This document shows, one piece after another, positions 24,734 through 32,867 of a stretch of DNA of 64,000 bases. Below the pieces are notes generated by a model. It was not told where the DNA came from and did no database searches. It saw nothing but the letters and a program-made list of their open reading frames with translations. Made by a program: the position numbers and the translations under genes. Location of the stretch: the NCBI RefSeq assembly GCF_023208015.1, contig NZ_CP051627.1:3702422-3766421 (forward strand), written 5' to 3'. Each line of letters starts with the position of its first letter. Within the stretch, counting starts at the first letter, position 1. Source of the stretch: Thermobifida alba (GTDB lineage Bacteria > Actinomycetota > Actinomycetes > Streptosporangiales > Streptosporangiaceae).

Positions 24734-25983
24734 CCGGGACGACCGAGCCTACCCGGGCGGCAGACCCGCACCGCACCATCGAAGCCGTCTGGCGGATCGA
24801 GGGGGCGCGCGTGGTCGCCGCACTGGCCCGGATGACCGGCGACGTCGGCCTCGCCGAAGAACTGGCGCAGGAAGCGGTCGTCGAGGCGCTTCAGTCGTGG
24901 CCGGAGCAGGGCGTTCCGCGCAATGCGGGCGCCTGGCTCACGGCCGTGGCCAAGCGCCGCGCCGTCGACGTCTGGCGGCGCCGCGAACGCCTCGACGAGC
25001 GGTACCGCGCGATCGCCCGCGACCTCGACGAGACCGGCGAGGACGAGTGGCAGCCGATCGACGACGACATGCTGCGACTGGTGTTCACGGCGTGCCACCC
25101 GGCGCTGTCGCGTCAGGCGCAGATCGTGTTGACCCTCCGGGTCGTCGGGGGTCTCACCACGGCCGAGATCGCCCGGATGCTGCTCGTGCCGGTCGCCACC
25201 GTCCAGGCGCGCATCACCCGGGCGAAGAAGACCCTGGCGGCCGCCCGGGTGAGGTTCGAGGCACCGGATCCGAACGAGTGGGGTGAGCGGCTGGGCGCGG
25301 TCCTCGGCGTGGTCTACCTCGTCTTCACCGAGGGGTACGCGGCGACGTCGGGGGACCGCTGGATTCGCGCGGACCTCGCGAACGAGGCGCTCCGGTTGGG
25401 GCGTGTCCTCGCCGGTCTGCTGCCCCGGGAGCCGGAGGTGCACGGACTGGTCGCCCTCATGGAGTTGCAGGCGTCCCGGTTCGCGGCGCGCCTCCGCCCC
25501 GACGGTTCCCCGATCCTGCTGGCCGACCAGGACCGCACCCGGTGGGACCACGCGCAGATCGCCCGCGGCCGGGCCGCGTTGCGGCGGGCCGCGGCCACCG
25601 GCCGGGGCCTGGGGCCGTACGGGCTGCAGGCGGCCATCGCCGAGTGCCACGCGGTGGCGCCCAGCGTGGCGGAGACCGACTGGTCCACGATCGTGCTGCT
25701 GTACGAGGCGCTGGGGCGGATCGCGCCCAGCCCGGTGGTGGAACTCAACCGCGCGGTCGCGGTGTCGATGGCCGCGGGCCCCGCGGACGCGCTGCGACTC
25801 GTCGACCGACTCGCCGACGAGAAGGCGCTCCAGGGCTCCCACCTGCTGCCGAGTGTGCGCGGCGAACTGCTGGCCCGACTGGGCCGCACCGACGAGGCGC
25901 GCGCCGAACTGCTCTCCGCGGCGGAGTTGGCGGCCAACGAACGTGAACGGGCGGTGCTGCTGGCGAAGGCCGAGGCGCTGTGA
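24730..25983 (+). CDS. ECF42-type RNA polymerase sigma factor
   Basis: Sigma region 2 (AALARMTGDVGLAEELAQEAVVEALQSWPEQGVP) and region 4 (SRQAQIVLTLRVVGGLTTAEIARMLLVPVATVQARITRAKKTL) are followed by a C-terminal extension of more than 200 residues with TPR-like helices (for example GLGPYGLQAAIAECHAVAPS and VVELNRAVAVSMAAGPADALRLVDRLADEKAL). That extension and the adjacent DGPF gene define the ECF42 group, which works without an anti-sigma factor and appears to be regulated through its own C-terminal domain. The start GTG 24730 overlaps the stop of the partner gene. Confidence 0.92.
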   Translation: MTGTTEPTRAADPHRTIEAVWRIEGARVVAALARMTGDVGLAEELAQEAVVEALQSWPEQGVPRNAGAWLTAVAKRRAVDVWRRRERLDERYRAIARDLDETGEDEWQPIDDDMLRLVFTACHPALSRQAQIVLTLRVVGGLTTAEIARMLLVPVATVQARITRAKKTLAAARVRFEAPDPNEWGERLGAVLGVVYLVFTEGYAATSGDRWIRADLANEALRLGRVLAGLLPREPEVHGLVALMELQASRFAARLRPDGSPILLADQDRTRWDHAQIARGRAALRRAAATGRGLGPYGLQAAIAECHAVAPSVAETDWSTIVLLYEALGRIAPSPVVELNRAVAVSMAAGPADALRLVDRLADEKALQGSHLLPSVRGELLARLGRTDEARAELLSAAELAANERERAVLLAKAEAL

Positions 25984-26005
25984 GGACCGGTGCCGCCCGT
26001 GGGCG

Positions 26006-26482
26006 TCAGCCGATGTGGGGGGTGCCGCGGTCCGCCAGGGCGTGGGTGATGCGCAGCCGCATGGACGGATGGATCCGGTACCGGTCGACCTGGTCCGGCT
26101 CCACCCAGAGGACCCGGGTGGACTCGCTGCTGGGGGTCGGTTCGCCCGCGACGGGCCGGGCGGCCAGCACGACGGAGAACTCCTGGCGGACCTCGTCGTT
26201 GCTGGTGTAGTGGATGACGTGGCCCGGATCGGTGTAGATGCCGACGAGCCCGGTGATCTCGCAGCGGATCCCGGTCTCCTCCAGGGTTTCGCGCACCCCG
26301 GCCTCGGCCAGCCGCTCCCCCAGGTCCATGGCCCCGCCGGGCAGCGCCCAGTTGCCGTTGTCGCTGCGGCGGATCAGCAGCAGCCGCCCCTCCTCGTCTC
26401 GGACGGCGACGTTGACCGACGGCACGAGGCTGTTGGCCTGCGGCGCGTCGGGGTCGTTGAGGTAGTCGATGCGGCGGGCCAC
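26006..26482 (-). CDS. Nudix hydrolase
   Basis: This 158-residue Nudix-fold protein carries the box GGAMDLGERLAEAGVRETLEETGI, with all catalytic glutamates, within IRRSDNGNWALPGGAMDLGE. It resembles the MutT/ADP-sugar group by length, but the substrate cannot be told from sequence. The N-terminus MARRIDYLNDPDAPQANSLVPSVNVAV is typical for an actinobacterial subgroup. It stands alone, convergent with the ECF42 gene (22-bp gap). The Nudix core is similar to that of the AICE Pif-like protein but clearly distinct. Confidence 0.87.
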   Translation of the reverse strand: MARRIDYLNDPDAPQANSLVPSVNVAVRDEEGRLLLIRRSDNGNWALPGGAMDLGERLAEAGVRETLEETGIRCEITGLVGIYTDPGHVIHYTSNDEVRQEFSVVLAARPVAGEPTPSSESTRVLWVEPDQVDRYRIHPSMRLRITHALADRGTPHIG

Positions 26483-26665
26483 GTGTTCCTCCTCCTGCTG
26501 GGGCTGTGACAGGTGTCCGGGCTACGACGATCCCACCGGACGCCGGCCGCCGGGCGGAGGTCCGGCACAACGATGCGGCTCCGTTGCCGATCCGGCGCCT
26601 GCCGCCCGTGTGGCCGCAGCGCCTCGGGGAAGAGGGCTCGGACAGGCCGTGCACCGGGAGGAGTC

Positions 26666-27316
26666 ATGGGCAGGGTCGTCGTGATCGAGCACCTGACGCT
26701 CGACGGGGTGATGCAGGCTCCGGGCCACCCGGAGGAGGACCGCCGGGACGGCTTCGTCCACGGCGGCTGGGCGAGCCGGGTCCAGGATCCGGCGGTGCAG
26801 CAGGCGATGGGCGCCCGCATGTCGGACGCGTGGTCCCTGCTGGCCGGGCGGGTCACCTACCAGCGCTTCGCCGACTACTGGCCCAGGCAGGCGCCCAACC
26901 CGTTCACCGAGGCGCTCGACCGCGTCACCAAGTATGTGGCCTCCACCACGCTGCACGAGCCGCTGCCCTGGCGGAACTCCCTCCTGCTCGGGGGCGACAC
27001 GGCACGGGCGGTGGCCGCCCTCAGGCAGGAGACGCCCGAGAACCTGGTCGTGTTCGGCAGCGGCGTCCTGGTCCGCTCCCTCATGGCCCGCGGGCTCGTC
27101 GACGAACTGGTCCTGCTGGTCCACCCGCTGGTTCTGGGGTCGGGACGCCGGCTGTTCCCGGAGACCGGGACGCCCCCGGCCGAGCTGCGGCTGGTCGACT
27201 CCACGGTGACCGGCGCCGGGGTGGTCGTCACCGTCTACCAGCCGGCGGCCCCGGAGGGGCGGGAGTCCCGCGGCCGCGCGGCCGAAGCGGTTCACCGTGC
27301 GGGGAGTTCGGGGTAG
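26666..27316 (+). CDS. Dihydrofolate reductase-like / RibD C-terminal domain protein
   Basis: This 216-residue NADPH-dependent reductase-fold protein is of the RibD_C (DHFR-like) family, common in actinomycetes. The N-terminus MGRVVVIEHLTLDGVMQAPG is the family hallmark. GRVTYQRFADYW and LVVFGSGVLVRSLMARGLVDELVLLVHPLVLGSGRRLF follow in the usual order. The start ATG 26666 has GGGAGGAG upstream. Most members have no known substrate; riboflavin synthesis is unlikely as a lone domain. The last 25 bp overlap the convergent zinc-ribbon gene. Confidence 0.87.
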   Translation: MGRVVVIEHLTLDGVMQAPGHPEEDRRDGFVHGGWASRVQDPAVQQAMGARMSDAWSLLAGRVTYQRFADYWPRQAPNPFTEALDRVTKYVASTTLHEPLPWRNSLLLGGDTARAVAALRQETPENLVVFGSGVLVRSLMARGLVDELVLLVHPLVLGSGRRLFPETGTPPAELRLVDSTVTGAGVVVTVYQPAAPEGRESRGRAAEAVHRAGSSG

Positions 27317-27504
27317 GCCGCGTCGCACTCGGGGCACCGCCACCGTGCCGCCCCGGGGACGCAGCCGCCCAGGACCGCCTCTCCCTCTTCCAGGGCCCGT
27401 TTCAGCTCGCCGGTGGGGGCGGTCCTGCCGTACACCACGCGGGCGAGCCGTCCCCGCCCGCACGCGGGGCAGACCCTCCGCTCCGGTTTCTCCGAGGACG
27501 CCAT
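27292..27504 (-). CDS. Small zinc-ribbon protein
   Basis: This is a 70-residue protein with two CxxC knuckles, RRVCPACGRGRL near the N-terminus and ARWRCPECDAAYPELPAR at the C-terminus, a classical zinc ribbon. Between them lies a short helix (GELKRALEEGEAVLGG). ATG 27504 has GGGAAG just upstream. It overlaps the 3' end of the convergent DHFR-like gene by 25 bp. Similar small ribbons often act as nucleic-acid or protein adaptors, but no function can be assigned here. Confidence 0.65.
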   Translation of the reverse strand: MASSEKPERRVCPACGRGRLARVVYGRTAPTGELKRALEEGEAVLGGCVPGAARWRCPECDAAYPELPAR

Positions 27505-27826
27505 CCGCTTCCCTCCCGGGGACGACCGCCTTTCCCGCTTGGACGCCGCGGCGCCCCGGAGCGTTCGGGGAGGCCCCGTCCCGCGCGGCGCTTCCCCGCC
27601 GGGGGCGTGCGGACAGGACGGAAGAGCCGACGGGGACGGACCGTTTCCGGGGAACGCCCGCCGGACAACCGTGACATCATCCCCCGAACGGCCTTCCGGA
27701 CACGTCCGCTCGGGAAGCGCGGGCGTGGTCGGAGAACACCCGGGGAAGGGTCCGTCCGTGACGGAACCGCCGCCGTGTGCCCCGCCCGTTGCCGCGGGGT
27801 GTACGGCCGAGTCCCCGGACGTGCTC

Positions 27827-28324
27827 ATGACCGCTCTCTTCCGTGGCCGCCTCCTCCGCCCCACCGCCGTGACCTGCGCCGCGGCCGTTCTTCTCTGCGG
27901 TTGCGCCGCCCTCGCGGGCCCCTCCGGGGACCAGCGGTCCCCAGGCGGGAACGTGTCCGCCGGCTCCGCGCCGGGCCTGCCCCCGGCGGCCGACGGCACC
28001 GACCTGGCCGCCTGTGCCGACGCCGCTTGCGAGGTCGAGGTCGCCGAGGGCGACGAGTTCTCCGTGACGGGCCCGCACGGGTTGGACCGGATCGTGGTCG
28101 AGAAGGTCACCCCGGGCACGGTGACCCTCACCGGGTACGGCGGCAACGGCAGCAGCGTGGTGTCGGGAACCACCGGGGCGCCGTTCGGGGACCGGCCGTC
28201 CATCGTCCTCAACGGCATCGCCGTCGCCGTGCTCGCCGTCGCGGACGACCGCGCGGTCATCCGGCTCCACGACGCGGGCGTCGGCCTTCCCGACCTGCCG
28301 GGTCTGGACGTCCTGGGGAACTGA
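27827..28324 (+). CDS. Putative lipoprotein, function unknown
   Basis: The sequence MTALFRGRLLRPTAVTCAAAVLLCGCAALAGPSG is a lipoprotein signal peptide with lipobox LLCGC. The mature part (about 140 residues) is a small beta-rich domain (FSVTGPHGLDRIVVEKVTPGTVTLTGYGGNGSSVV) with two Cys (CADAACEVEV). I chose ATG 27827 for signal-peptide geometry. GTG 27758 has a better ribosome site (GGGGAAGGG) but would put 23 residues before the signal. No family is recognised. Confidence 0.65.
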   Translation: MTALFRGRLLRPTAVTCAAAVLLCGCAALAGPSGDQRSPGGNVSAGSAPGLPPAADGTDLAACADAACEVEVAEGDEFSVTGPHGLDRIVVEKVTPGTVTLTGYGGNGSSVVSGTTGAPFGDRPSIVLNGIAVAVLAVADDRAVIRLHDAGVGLPDLPGLDVLGN

Positions 28325-28514
28325 CACCGCGCCATCCCCGCTCCGCCCGCTCCCCGCCGCCCGGTGCGTCACCGCGCGGTCCGCGGGTAGCCCCCGACGG
28401 GGAGAGCCGGACACCGGCGGACCGGGGAGTCAGCGGGGAGCAGGCCCGCGCGGCCGCACGGACCGGACCGGTCCGCCCCTTCCCGCACCGGCAGCACGCG
28501 ACCTGGAGGACGGA

Positions 28515-28975
28515 ATGCCGTTGACCATCAGGGATCTGACCATCAGGGCCCGCGACTTCGGGCCGGGCGAGCGGATTCCGGACCGCTTCACCGCCTACCA
28601 CGACAACGCCGTTCCCGAACTGGAGATCTCCGGGGTCCCGGAGGGCACGGTCGAACTCGCGGTGGCCATGTACGACCCGGACGCGCCGCTGCCGCGCGGC
28701 TTCGTGCACTGGACCGTCTACGGGATCGATCCGGCCGCCCGGACCGTCGGCGGTCCCGGCGGGGAGGCCGCCTACCGGACGGGGCCGAACAGCGCGGGCG
28801 AGCGCGCCTACACGGGGCCGCGCCCCCCGCGGGCCACGGCGTCCACCACTACTACTTCTGGGTGTACGCGCTCGACACCCGGGTCGCCGGCGAGCCCACG
28901 CTGGAGGAGTTCCTCACCTCCTACGGCGACCACGTCATCGAGCAGAACCGGGTCGTGGGAACCTACTCGGCCTGA
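28515..28975 (+). pseudogene. PEBP/YbhB-YbcL family protein, frame broken at a C6 run
   Basis: The first part is a phosphatidylethanolamine-binding-protein-like domain (TIRARDFGPGERIPDRFTAY, AVAMYDPDAPLPRGFVHWTVYG). After the C6 run at 28823-28828 the matching sequence continues in another frame: HGVHHYYFWVYALDTRV, then a stretch ending in VVGTYSA at a TGA (28973-28975). This is exactly the expected PEBP C-terminal half (GPxPPxGxxHxYxFxxYALD). One additional C restores a 153-residue family-length protein. A base-calling error is more likely than a pseudogene because both halves show no decay. ATG 28515 follows GGAGGAC. Confidence 0.82.
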
Positions 28976-28985
28976 CCGGTCGGGC

Positions 28986-29021
28986 CCGGAGCCGGTCCGG
29001 GGCCTCCCGGACCGGCTCCGG
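28986..29021. terminator. Bidirectional hairpin terminator
   Basis: A perfect 15-bp inverted repeat occupies 28986-29000 and 29007-29021 with a 6-nt loop. It lies between the convergent PEBP and xylanase genes. Confidence 0.75.
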
Positions 29022-29050
29022 CGTCCTGCCGTGTTCCCGGGGCGACGACG

Positions 29051-30478
29051 TCAGGCGGGGCTGCAGGCGATGCCGTTGAGGAGGATGTCCGACGTCGGCA
29101 CGGGGTTGTTGCCGTCGGTCACGAAGCCGAAGTCCAGCGGGCTGTTCGCGGCGACCGTGCCGTTCCAGCCGAGGTTCCGGGCCGTCACCCGGCCGTCCTG
29201 GCCCAGAGCGAGGTCGGTGTTCCAGTACTGGGCGACCCGCGTTCCGGCGGCCAGCGTGAACTCCACGGCCCACCCGTTGAGGGGCTCGGACGGGACCACG
29301 ATCACCTGCACGACCGCTCCCTGGTCCCAGACACTGGTCACCCGGTAGTCGACCGTGCAGTCGGAGCCGGGCGTGTCGGGGCCACCGGGACCGCCGGGAC
29401 CGCCGGGGGCTCCGGCGCCGCCGAGGGCCTTGAGGAGGGCGTAGTAGGCACCGGTGGGCTGGTAGTCCTCGTCCCACAGGTGGGCGTGGCCGTAGCCGGG
29501 GAAGGTGTCGGGGATCCACGAGCAGCAGTTGCTCACCCCCCAGACCGTGACGCCCACGCAGCCGTTCACGCTCATGCAGGCCGCGGCGACGGCCGCGTAG
29601 TCCTCGGCCTGCTGGGCGAGTTCGTTCTCGTCGGCGGGCAGGGGGATGCGCACGTCCAGTTCGGTGACGGCCACCTCCAGGCCCAGGTCCACGAAGCGCT
29701 GCATGTTCTGTGCCATGTCGGCGGGCACCTGGCCGACGATGAGGTGGCTCTGCAGGCCGACCCCGTGCAGCGGCACGCCCTGGTCCAGCAGGTCGCCGGC
29801 GAGGCGGTACAGGGCGTCGCTCTTCGCGTTGAGGCCCTCGACGTTGTAGTCGTTGATGTAGAGCTTCGCGTCGGGGTCGGCGGCGTGGGCGGCGCGCAGG
29901 GCCTCCGCGATGTAGTCGGGGCCGATCTCGCGGTGGAAGATCGAGTCCCGCAGGCTGCCGTCCTCGTTGAACGGTTCGTTGACCACGTCCCAACGGGCGA
30001 TGTCCCCGGCGTAGCGGCCGACGGTGGTGGTGATGTGGCGGCGCATCTCGTCCAGCAGTTCACCGGGGGCGAAGTCGGTGTTCTCCACCCAGTAGGGGAG
30101 CTGGTGGTGCCAGACGAGGGTGTGGCCGTGGACCTCCTGGCGGTGCTGCTGGGCGAAGGCGACCATGCTGTCGGCCGGACCCCAGTTGTAGTTTCCCCGG
30201 GTGGGCTCCAGGGAGCCCCACTTCATCTCGTTGCCGGGGGTGATACTGCTGAACTCCCTCGCCGCGATCTGGGGGTATTCCGTGCTCAGTCCTTCGGCTG
30301 TGGCGCCGAGGCCGGCGAACCGGCCGCTGAGTGCCGCTGCCCCGCGCAGCGTGCCGGGCAGGGGGTCGAGGGCGTGGGCGGGGGCGGTGATCAGAGCTGC
30401 CCCGGCTGCCGCTGCGGCGAGGATCGCGGCGGCCCGGGACAGCAGAGACCGTCCGGTTGTGGGGGAGGTGCGCACCAC
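29051..30478 (-). CDS. Secreted GH10 endo-1,4-beta-xylanase with C-terminal CBM2
   Basis: It hydrolyses xylan outside the cell. A signal peptide (residues 1-36, cleavage after AHA) leads into a GH10 barrel (about 40-345). The acid/base is Glu168 in WDVVNEPF and the nucleophile Glu273 in VTELDVRI; the substrate-binding motif GHTLVWHHQLP is present. A Gly/Pro linker (about 350-362, GAPGGPGGPGGPDTPG) joins it to a family-2 carbohydrate-binding module (about 365-475, NGWAVEFTL, NLGWNGTVAANSPLDFGFV, closing Cys pair). GTG 30478 follows GAAGGAG. The layout matches the GH10-CBM2 xylanase of Thermobifida fusca. A CelR palindrome lies 28 bp upstream, so induction by cellobiose-type signals is likely. 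Confidence 0.95.
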   Translation of the reverse strand: MVRTSPTTGRSLLSRAAAILAAAAAGAALITAPAHALDPLPGTLRGAAALSGRFAGLGATAEGLSTEYPQIAAREFSSITPGNEMKWGSLEPTRGNYNWGPADSMVAFAQQHRQEVHGHTLVWHHQLPYWVENTDFAPGELLDEMRRHITTTVGRYAGDIARWDVVNEPFNEDGSLRDSIFHREIGPDYIAEALRAAHAADPDAKLYINDYNVEGLNAKSDALYRLAGDLLDQGVPLHGVGLQSHLIVGQVPADMAQNMQRFVDLGLEVAVTELDVRIPLPADENELAQQAEDYAAVAAACMSVNGCVGVTVWGVSNCCSWIPDTFPGYGHAHLWDEDYQPTGAYYALLKALGGAGAPGGPGGPGGPDTPGSDCTVDYRVTSVWDQGAVVQVIVVPSEPLNGWAVEFTLAAGTRVAQYWNTDLALGQDGRVTARNLGWNGTVAANSPLDFGFVTDGNNPVPTSDILLNGIACSPA

Positions 30479-30506
30479 TTCACTCCTTCAGGGATGAACA
30501 ACATTC

Positions 30507-30520
30507 TGGGAGCGCTCCCA
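30507..30520. promoter_or_regulatory. CelR operator upstream of the xylanase gene
   Basis: TGGGAGCGCTCCCA is a perfect 14-bp palindrome (16 bp with the flanking C and G). It is identical to the CelR binding site described for cellulase genes of Thermobifida fusca. It lies 28 bp upstream of the xylanase start. Confidence 0.92.
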
Positions 30521-30711
30521 GACAGGCGGGGCCGACACTCACTCCGAGTGACGCACCCGCCTCCCCCAGTATGGGGCCACAGTGGCGCCGACCACCACCC
30601 CTGAGCGATGCCCCGATCACCTTCCGCAACCGGAACCCCCGGTCCTCCGCGACAATCGTGGGCCGCGGAGCCGCCACCGGTCCACGCCCCCGAGCCGGAA
30701 GAAGAGAAGAC

Positions 30712-31188
30712 GTGCCGGACCTCCCCCTCGTCGTCAAGGCCCTCTGCTACGTCGTCCGCGACGGTGGACTCCTCGTGTTCCGCCACGTCGGCGCCTCCCC
30801 CGAGGAGGTCGGCGTGCAGGTCCCCGCCGGAACCGTCCGCCCCGGCGAGCCGCCCGAGGCCGCCGCGCTGCGCGAAGCGCGGGAGGAGACCGGTCTGGAC
30901 GCCTTCACCGTGGTCCGCAGACTCGGGAAGACCGACTACGACATCAGCCCGTACCGGTTCGAACTCCAGCGCCGCCACGTCTTCCACCTCTCCGTGGACG
31001 GCCCGGTCCCCCACCGCTGGCGCAGCCGCGAACTCCACGACGGCACACGCCCGCCCACCGAACTGGAGTGCTTCTGGATTCCCCTGGCGCAGGGCCACGT
31101 CCTCCAGTCGGGCCAGGGCGCGCTGCTGGGACGGCTGTTCGACGAACCGCGGTCCGCCGTCCCGCAGCGGTCACCGGGACGGCCCTGA
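30712..31188 (+). CDS. Nudix hydrolase
   Basis: This is a 158-residue Nudix protein with the box GTVRPGEPPEAAALREAREETGL intact. The sequence VVKALCYVVRDGGLLVFRHVGASPEEVGVQVPAGTV suggests a small-molecule nucleoside diphosphate or related substrate. The C-terminus (VPHRWRSRELHDGTRPPTELECFWIPLAQGH) is characteristic of a subgroup with unknown substrate. GTG 30712 follows GAAGAGAAGAC. The stop overlaps the convergent EF-G-like gene by 18 bp. Confidence 0.85.
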   Translation: MPDLPLVVKALCYVVRDGGLLVFRHVGASPEEVGVQVPAGTVRPGEPPEAAALREAREETGLDAFTVVRRLGKTDYDISPYRFELQRRHVFHLSVDGPVPHRWRSRELHDGTRPPTELECFWIPLAQGHVLQSGQGALLGRLFDEPRSAVPQRSPGRP

Positions 31189-31677
31189 CCGCGCCGTTCG
31201 GCCTGCCCCGGCCGCCTCGCCGTCCGGGGCCCGCATCCGCCACCTGCGGGTCACTCCGGGGCGAACCCCGACCGGACGCGGCTCCCGCCCCTCCGCCAGG
31301 CAGCGCAGCGCCTCGCGCGCGGCGAGCCCGCCCACGACCCCGAACGCGGCCTCGGAGGAGTCGACCAGGTGCCAGACCGCGTCCCGCAGCACGACGTGGA
31401 CGCGGAACGCCAACCGTCCGCCGCCCTCCTCGACCAGGGACCGGCGCACCCCGTCGCGGAACGCGGCCGCGAATTCCGGCGGCAGCGGCTCGTCGACGAT
31501 CTGGCACGGCCCCGGAACCGCGTCGGTGAACCGGAAGTCCTCGGCCGCGTCGTCGGGCAGCGGCTCGAACCCCGCCCAGACCACCGCGAACTGGGAGCCC
31601 CCGCAGGTCTGCCGGATCTGTTCGGCGTAGACGACGGGGACCGGTCCGGGCAGCGTCGGAGGGCGGAAGGCGTCCAT
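31171..31677 (-). CDS. Standalone EF-G domain IV-like protein
   Basis: This 168-residue protein resembles domain IV of elongation factor G alone. IRQTCGGSQFAVVWAGFEPL parallels the EF-G KQSGGRGQYGHVVI...PLEP stretch. LPPEFAAAFRDGVRRSL parallels IPGEYIPAVDKGI, and WHLVDSSEAAFGVVGGLAAREAL parallels [22 protein letters not shown]. There is no GTPase domain, nor domains II, III or V. Domain IV normally reaches into the ribosomal A site during translocation. Such isolated copies occur in actinomycetes without an established role; ribosome binding is only an inference. ATG 31677 was taken as start. The tail of about 35 residues is low complexity. Confidence 0.75.
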   Translation of the reverse strand: MDAFRPPTLPGPVPVVYAEQIRQTCGGSQFAVVWAGFEPLPDDAAEDFRFTDAVPGPCQIVDEPLPPEFAAAFRDGVRRSLVEEGGGRLAFRVHVVLRDAVWHLVDSSEAAFGVVGGLAAREALRCLAEGREPRPVGVRPGVTRRWRMRAPDGEAAGAGRTARSGPSR

Positions 31678-31798
31678 GCCCGCACCCTAACCGCGGACTC
31701 CCCGGAGGTCACGGCGTTTTCCGCGGCCCCGGGCGCGTCCGGCGCGTTCCCCGGCGGCCGCGTGCGCGCGGGCGCCGGGCCGGTCCGGAGCCCTCCGG

Positions 31799-32311
31799 TC
31801 AGCGCGTGACCATGGTCAACTGCGCGGCGATCTCCTCGGCCCACTCCTCGACCTCCGCCCAGTCGCGGAAGTCGCCGTAGCGTCCGCCCATCGCCCGGTA
31901 GACGAACCGGCCGAACAGCGGAAGGTGCCCGGGGCGGATGGCTCCGGCGAACAGCCGGTGCTCGCGGGCGCCGAGGGCCCGCATGATCTCGGGAACCCCC
32001 TTCGGCACCTCCCCCGCCTGCGCGAACCTTCCGCCGAGGACCCGGGCCAGGCCCACGCTGAACAGCCAGACGGGCCGCCGCGCCAGGGTGTCCGTCTCGC
32101 GGTGCGCGAAGTCGGCGGCCTCCCTGAGCCAGGAGCCCCCGTGGACCGCGCTGCCGAGCACGAACACGTCGTAGAGGCCGAGCGCCTCCACGGGCCGGTC
32201 CAGCGGGCGGACGTCGATGCTGTGGCCGTGGGCGCGGAGCCGGTCGCCCAGGCGCCGCGCGATTCCCTCCGTGGAGCCGTGCTCGCTCGCGTACCCGATC
32301 ATCACCAGCAT
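31799..32311 (-). CDS. Flavodoxin-domain protein (HemG-like)
   Basis: This 170-residue flavodoxin fold has the FMN-phosphate loop YASEHGSTEGIARRL. Further landmarks are VFVLGSAVHGGSWLREAADF and PVWLFSVGL. The C-terminal FRDWAEVEEWAEEIA is typical of the flavodoxin/menaquinone-dependent protoporphyrinogen-oxidase-like family. A role in electron transfer or haem synthesis is family knowledge; no haem genes are adjacent. ATG 32311 follows GAGGAGGTGCCGGA. The gene faces a SHOCT protein and a DUF4389 protein, and the whole 31.8-35.2 kb stretch contains redox-type genes. Confidence 0.85.
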   Translation of the reverse strand: MLVMIGYASEHGSTEGIARRLGDRLRAHGHSIDVRPLDRPVEALGLYDVFVLGSAVHGGSWLREAADFAHRETDTLARRPVWLFSVGLARVLGGRFAQAGEVPKGVPEIMRALGAREHRLFAGAIRPGHLPLFGRFVYRAMGGRYGDFRDWAEVEEWAEEIAAQLTMVTR

Positions 32312-32397
32312 TCCGGCACCTCCTCGAAGCCGTCCGTTCCCCTCCCCTACCCGCCCCGGGGCCTCGGAGACCGGGATTCTCGGGGCGTCATCGCAGG

Positions 32398-32682
32398 TCA
32401 GGAGAGATCACCGCGGCCGAGCGACCGCAGGACGTCCAGGCGCCGCCGGTACTCCTCCTCGTCGATCTCACCGCGGGCGAACCGCTCCGCCAGGGCCTGC
32501 TCGGCGGCGCTGGACCGGGCGCCTCCCCGGCCGGTGCGGAACCGCTCCCCCCTGGTGATCGAGCGGAGCAGGGCGACGATGGCCGCGATGAGCAGCAGCC
32601 AGAACAGGATCACGGTGACCGTCATGGACACGGCGGCCCAGCCGCCCATTCCGTAGCCGTACTCCCAGTGCATCCCGATCAT
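32398..32682 (-). CDS. Small membrane protein with C-terminal SHOCT domain
   Basis: This 94-residue protein has one transmembrane helix (about residues 17-40), a basic linker, and a SHOCT module (about 58-88, AEQALAERFARGEIDEEEYRRRLDVL). SHOCT modules are short helical oligomerisation or membrane-associated tags of uncertain function. The start MIGMHWEYGYGMGGW is typical of actinobacterial members. It is divergent from the DUF4389 gene. Confidence 0.85.
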   Translation of the reverse strand: MIGMHWEYGYGMGGWAAVSMTVTVILFWLLLIAAIVALLRSITRGERFRTGRGGARSSAAEQALAERFARGEIDEEEYRRRLDVLRSLGRGDLS

Positions 32683-32802
32683 CCCCTTCGGCCCTCGTGG
32701 TCTCTGCTGCCCGGACGGGACGGGTTCACCGGGTCGAAGGACCCGTGCCCCGCGGACCTAGGGCACGGACCGTCCGGGGCGGGGCGGATCGCCGCGGGCG
32801 GC

Positions 32803-32838
32803 CGGGTAGTCGCGGGCGGTCTCGGGTAGTCGCGGGCG
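32803..32838. promoter_or_regulatory. Two direct repeats with 20-bp period upstream of DUF4389 gene
   Basis: CGGGTAGTCGCGGGCG occurs at 32803-32818 and again at 32823-32838, exactly 20 bp apart, ending 29 bp before the likely GTG start (32868). Two helical turns place both copies on the same DNA face, as for an activator. A further GGGTAG variant occurs near 33650, ahead of the next gene. Confidence 0.55.
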
Positions 32839-32867
32839 TACGGCACGAACCCGAGGAGGTGGCCGAG

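Noticed and set aside
32697-32867. N-terminal extension of the DUF4389 protein
   Set aside because: Arg/Gly-rich translation of promoter DNA that includes the 20-bp direct repeats; GTG 32868 has the ribosome site.
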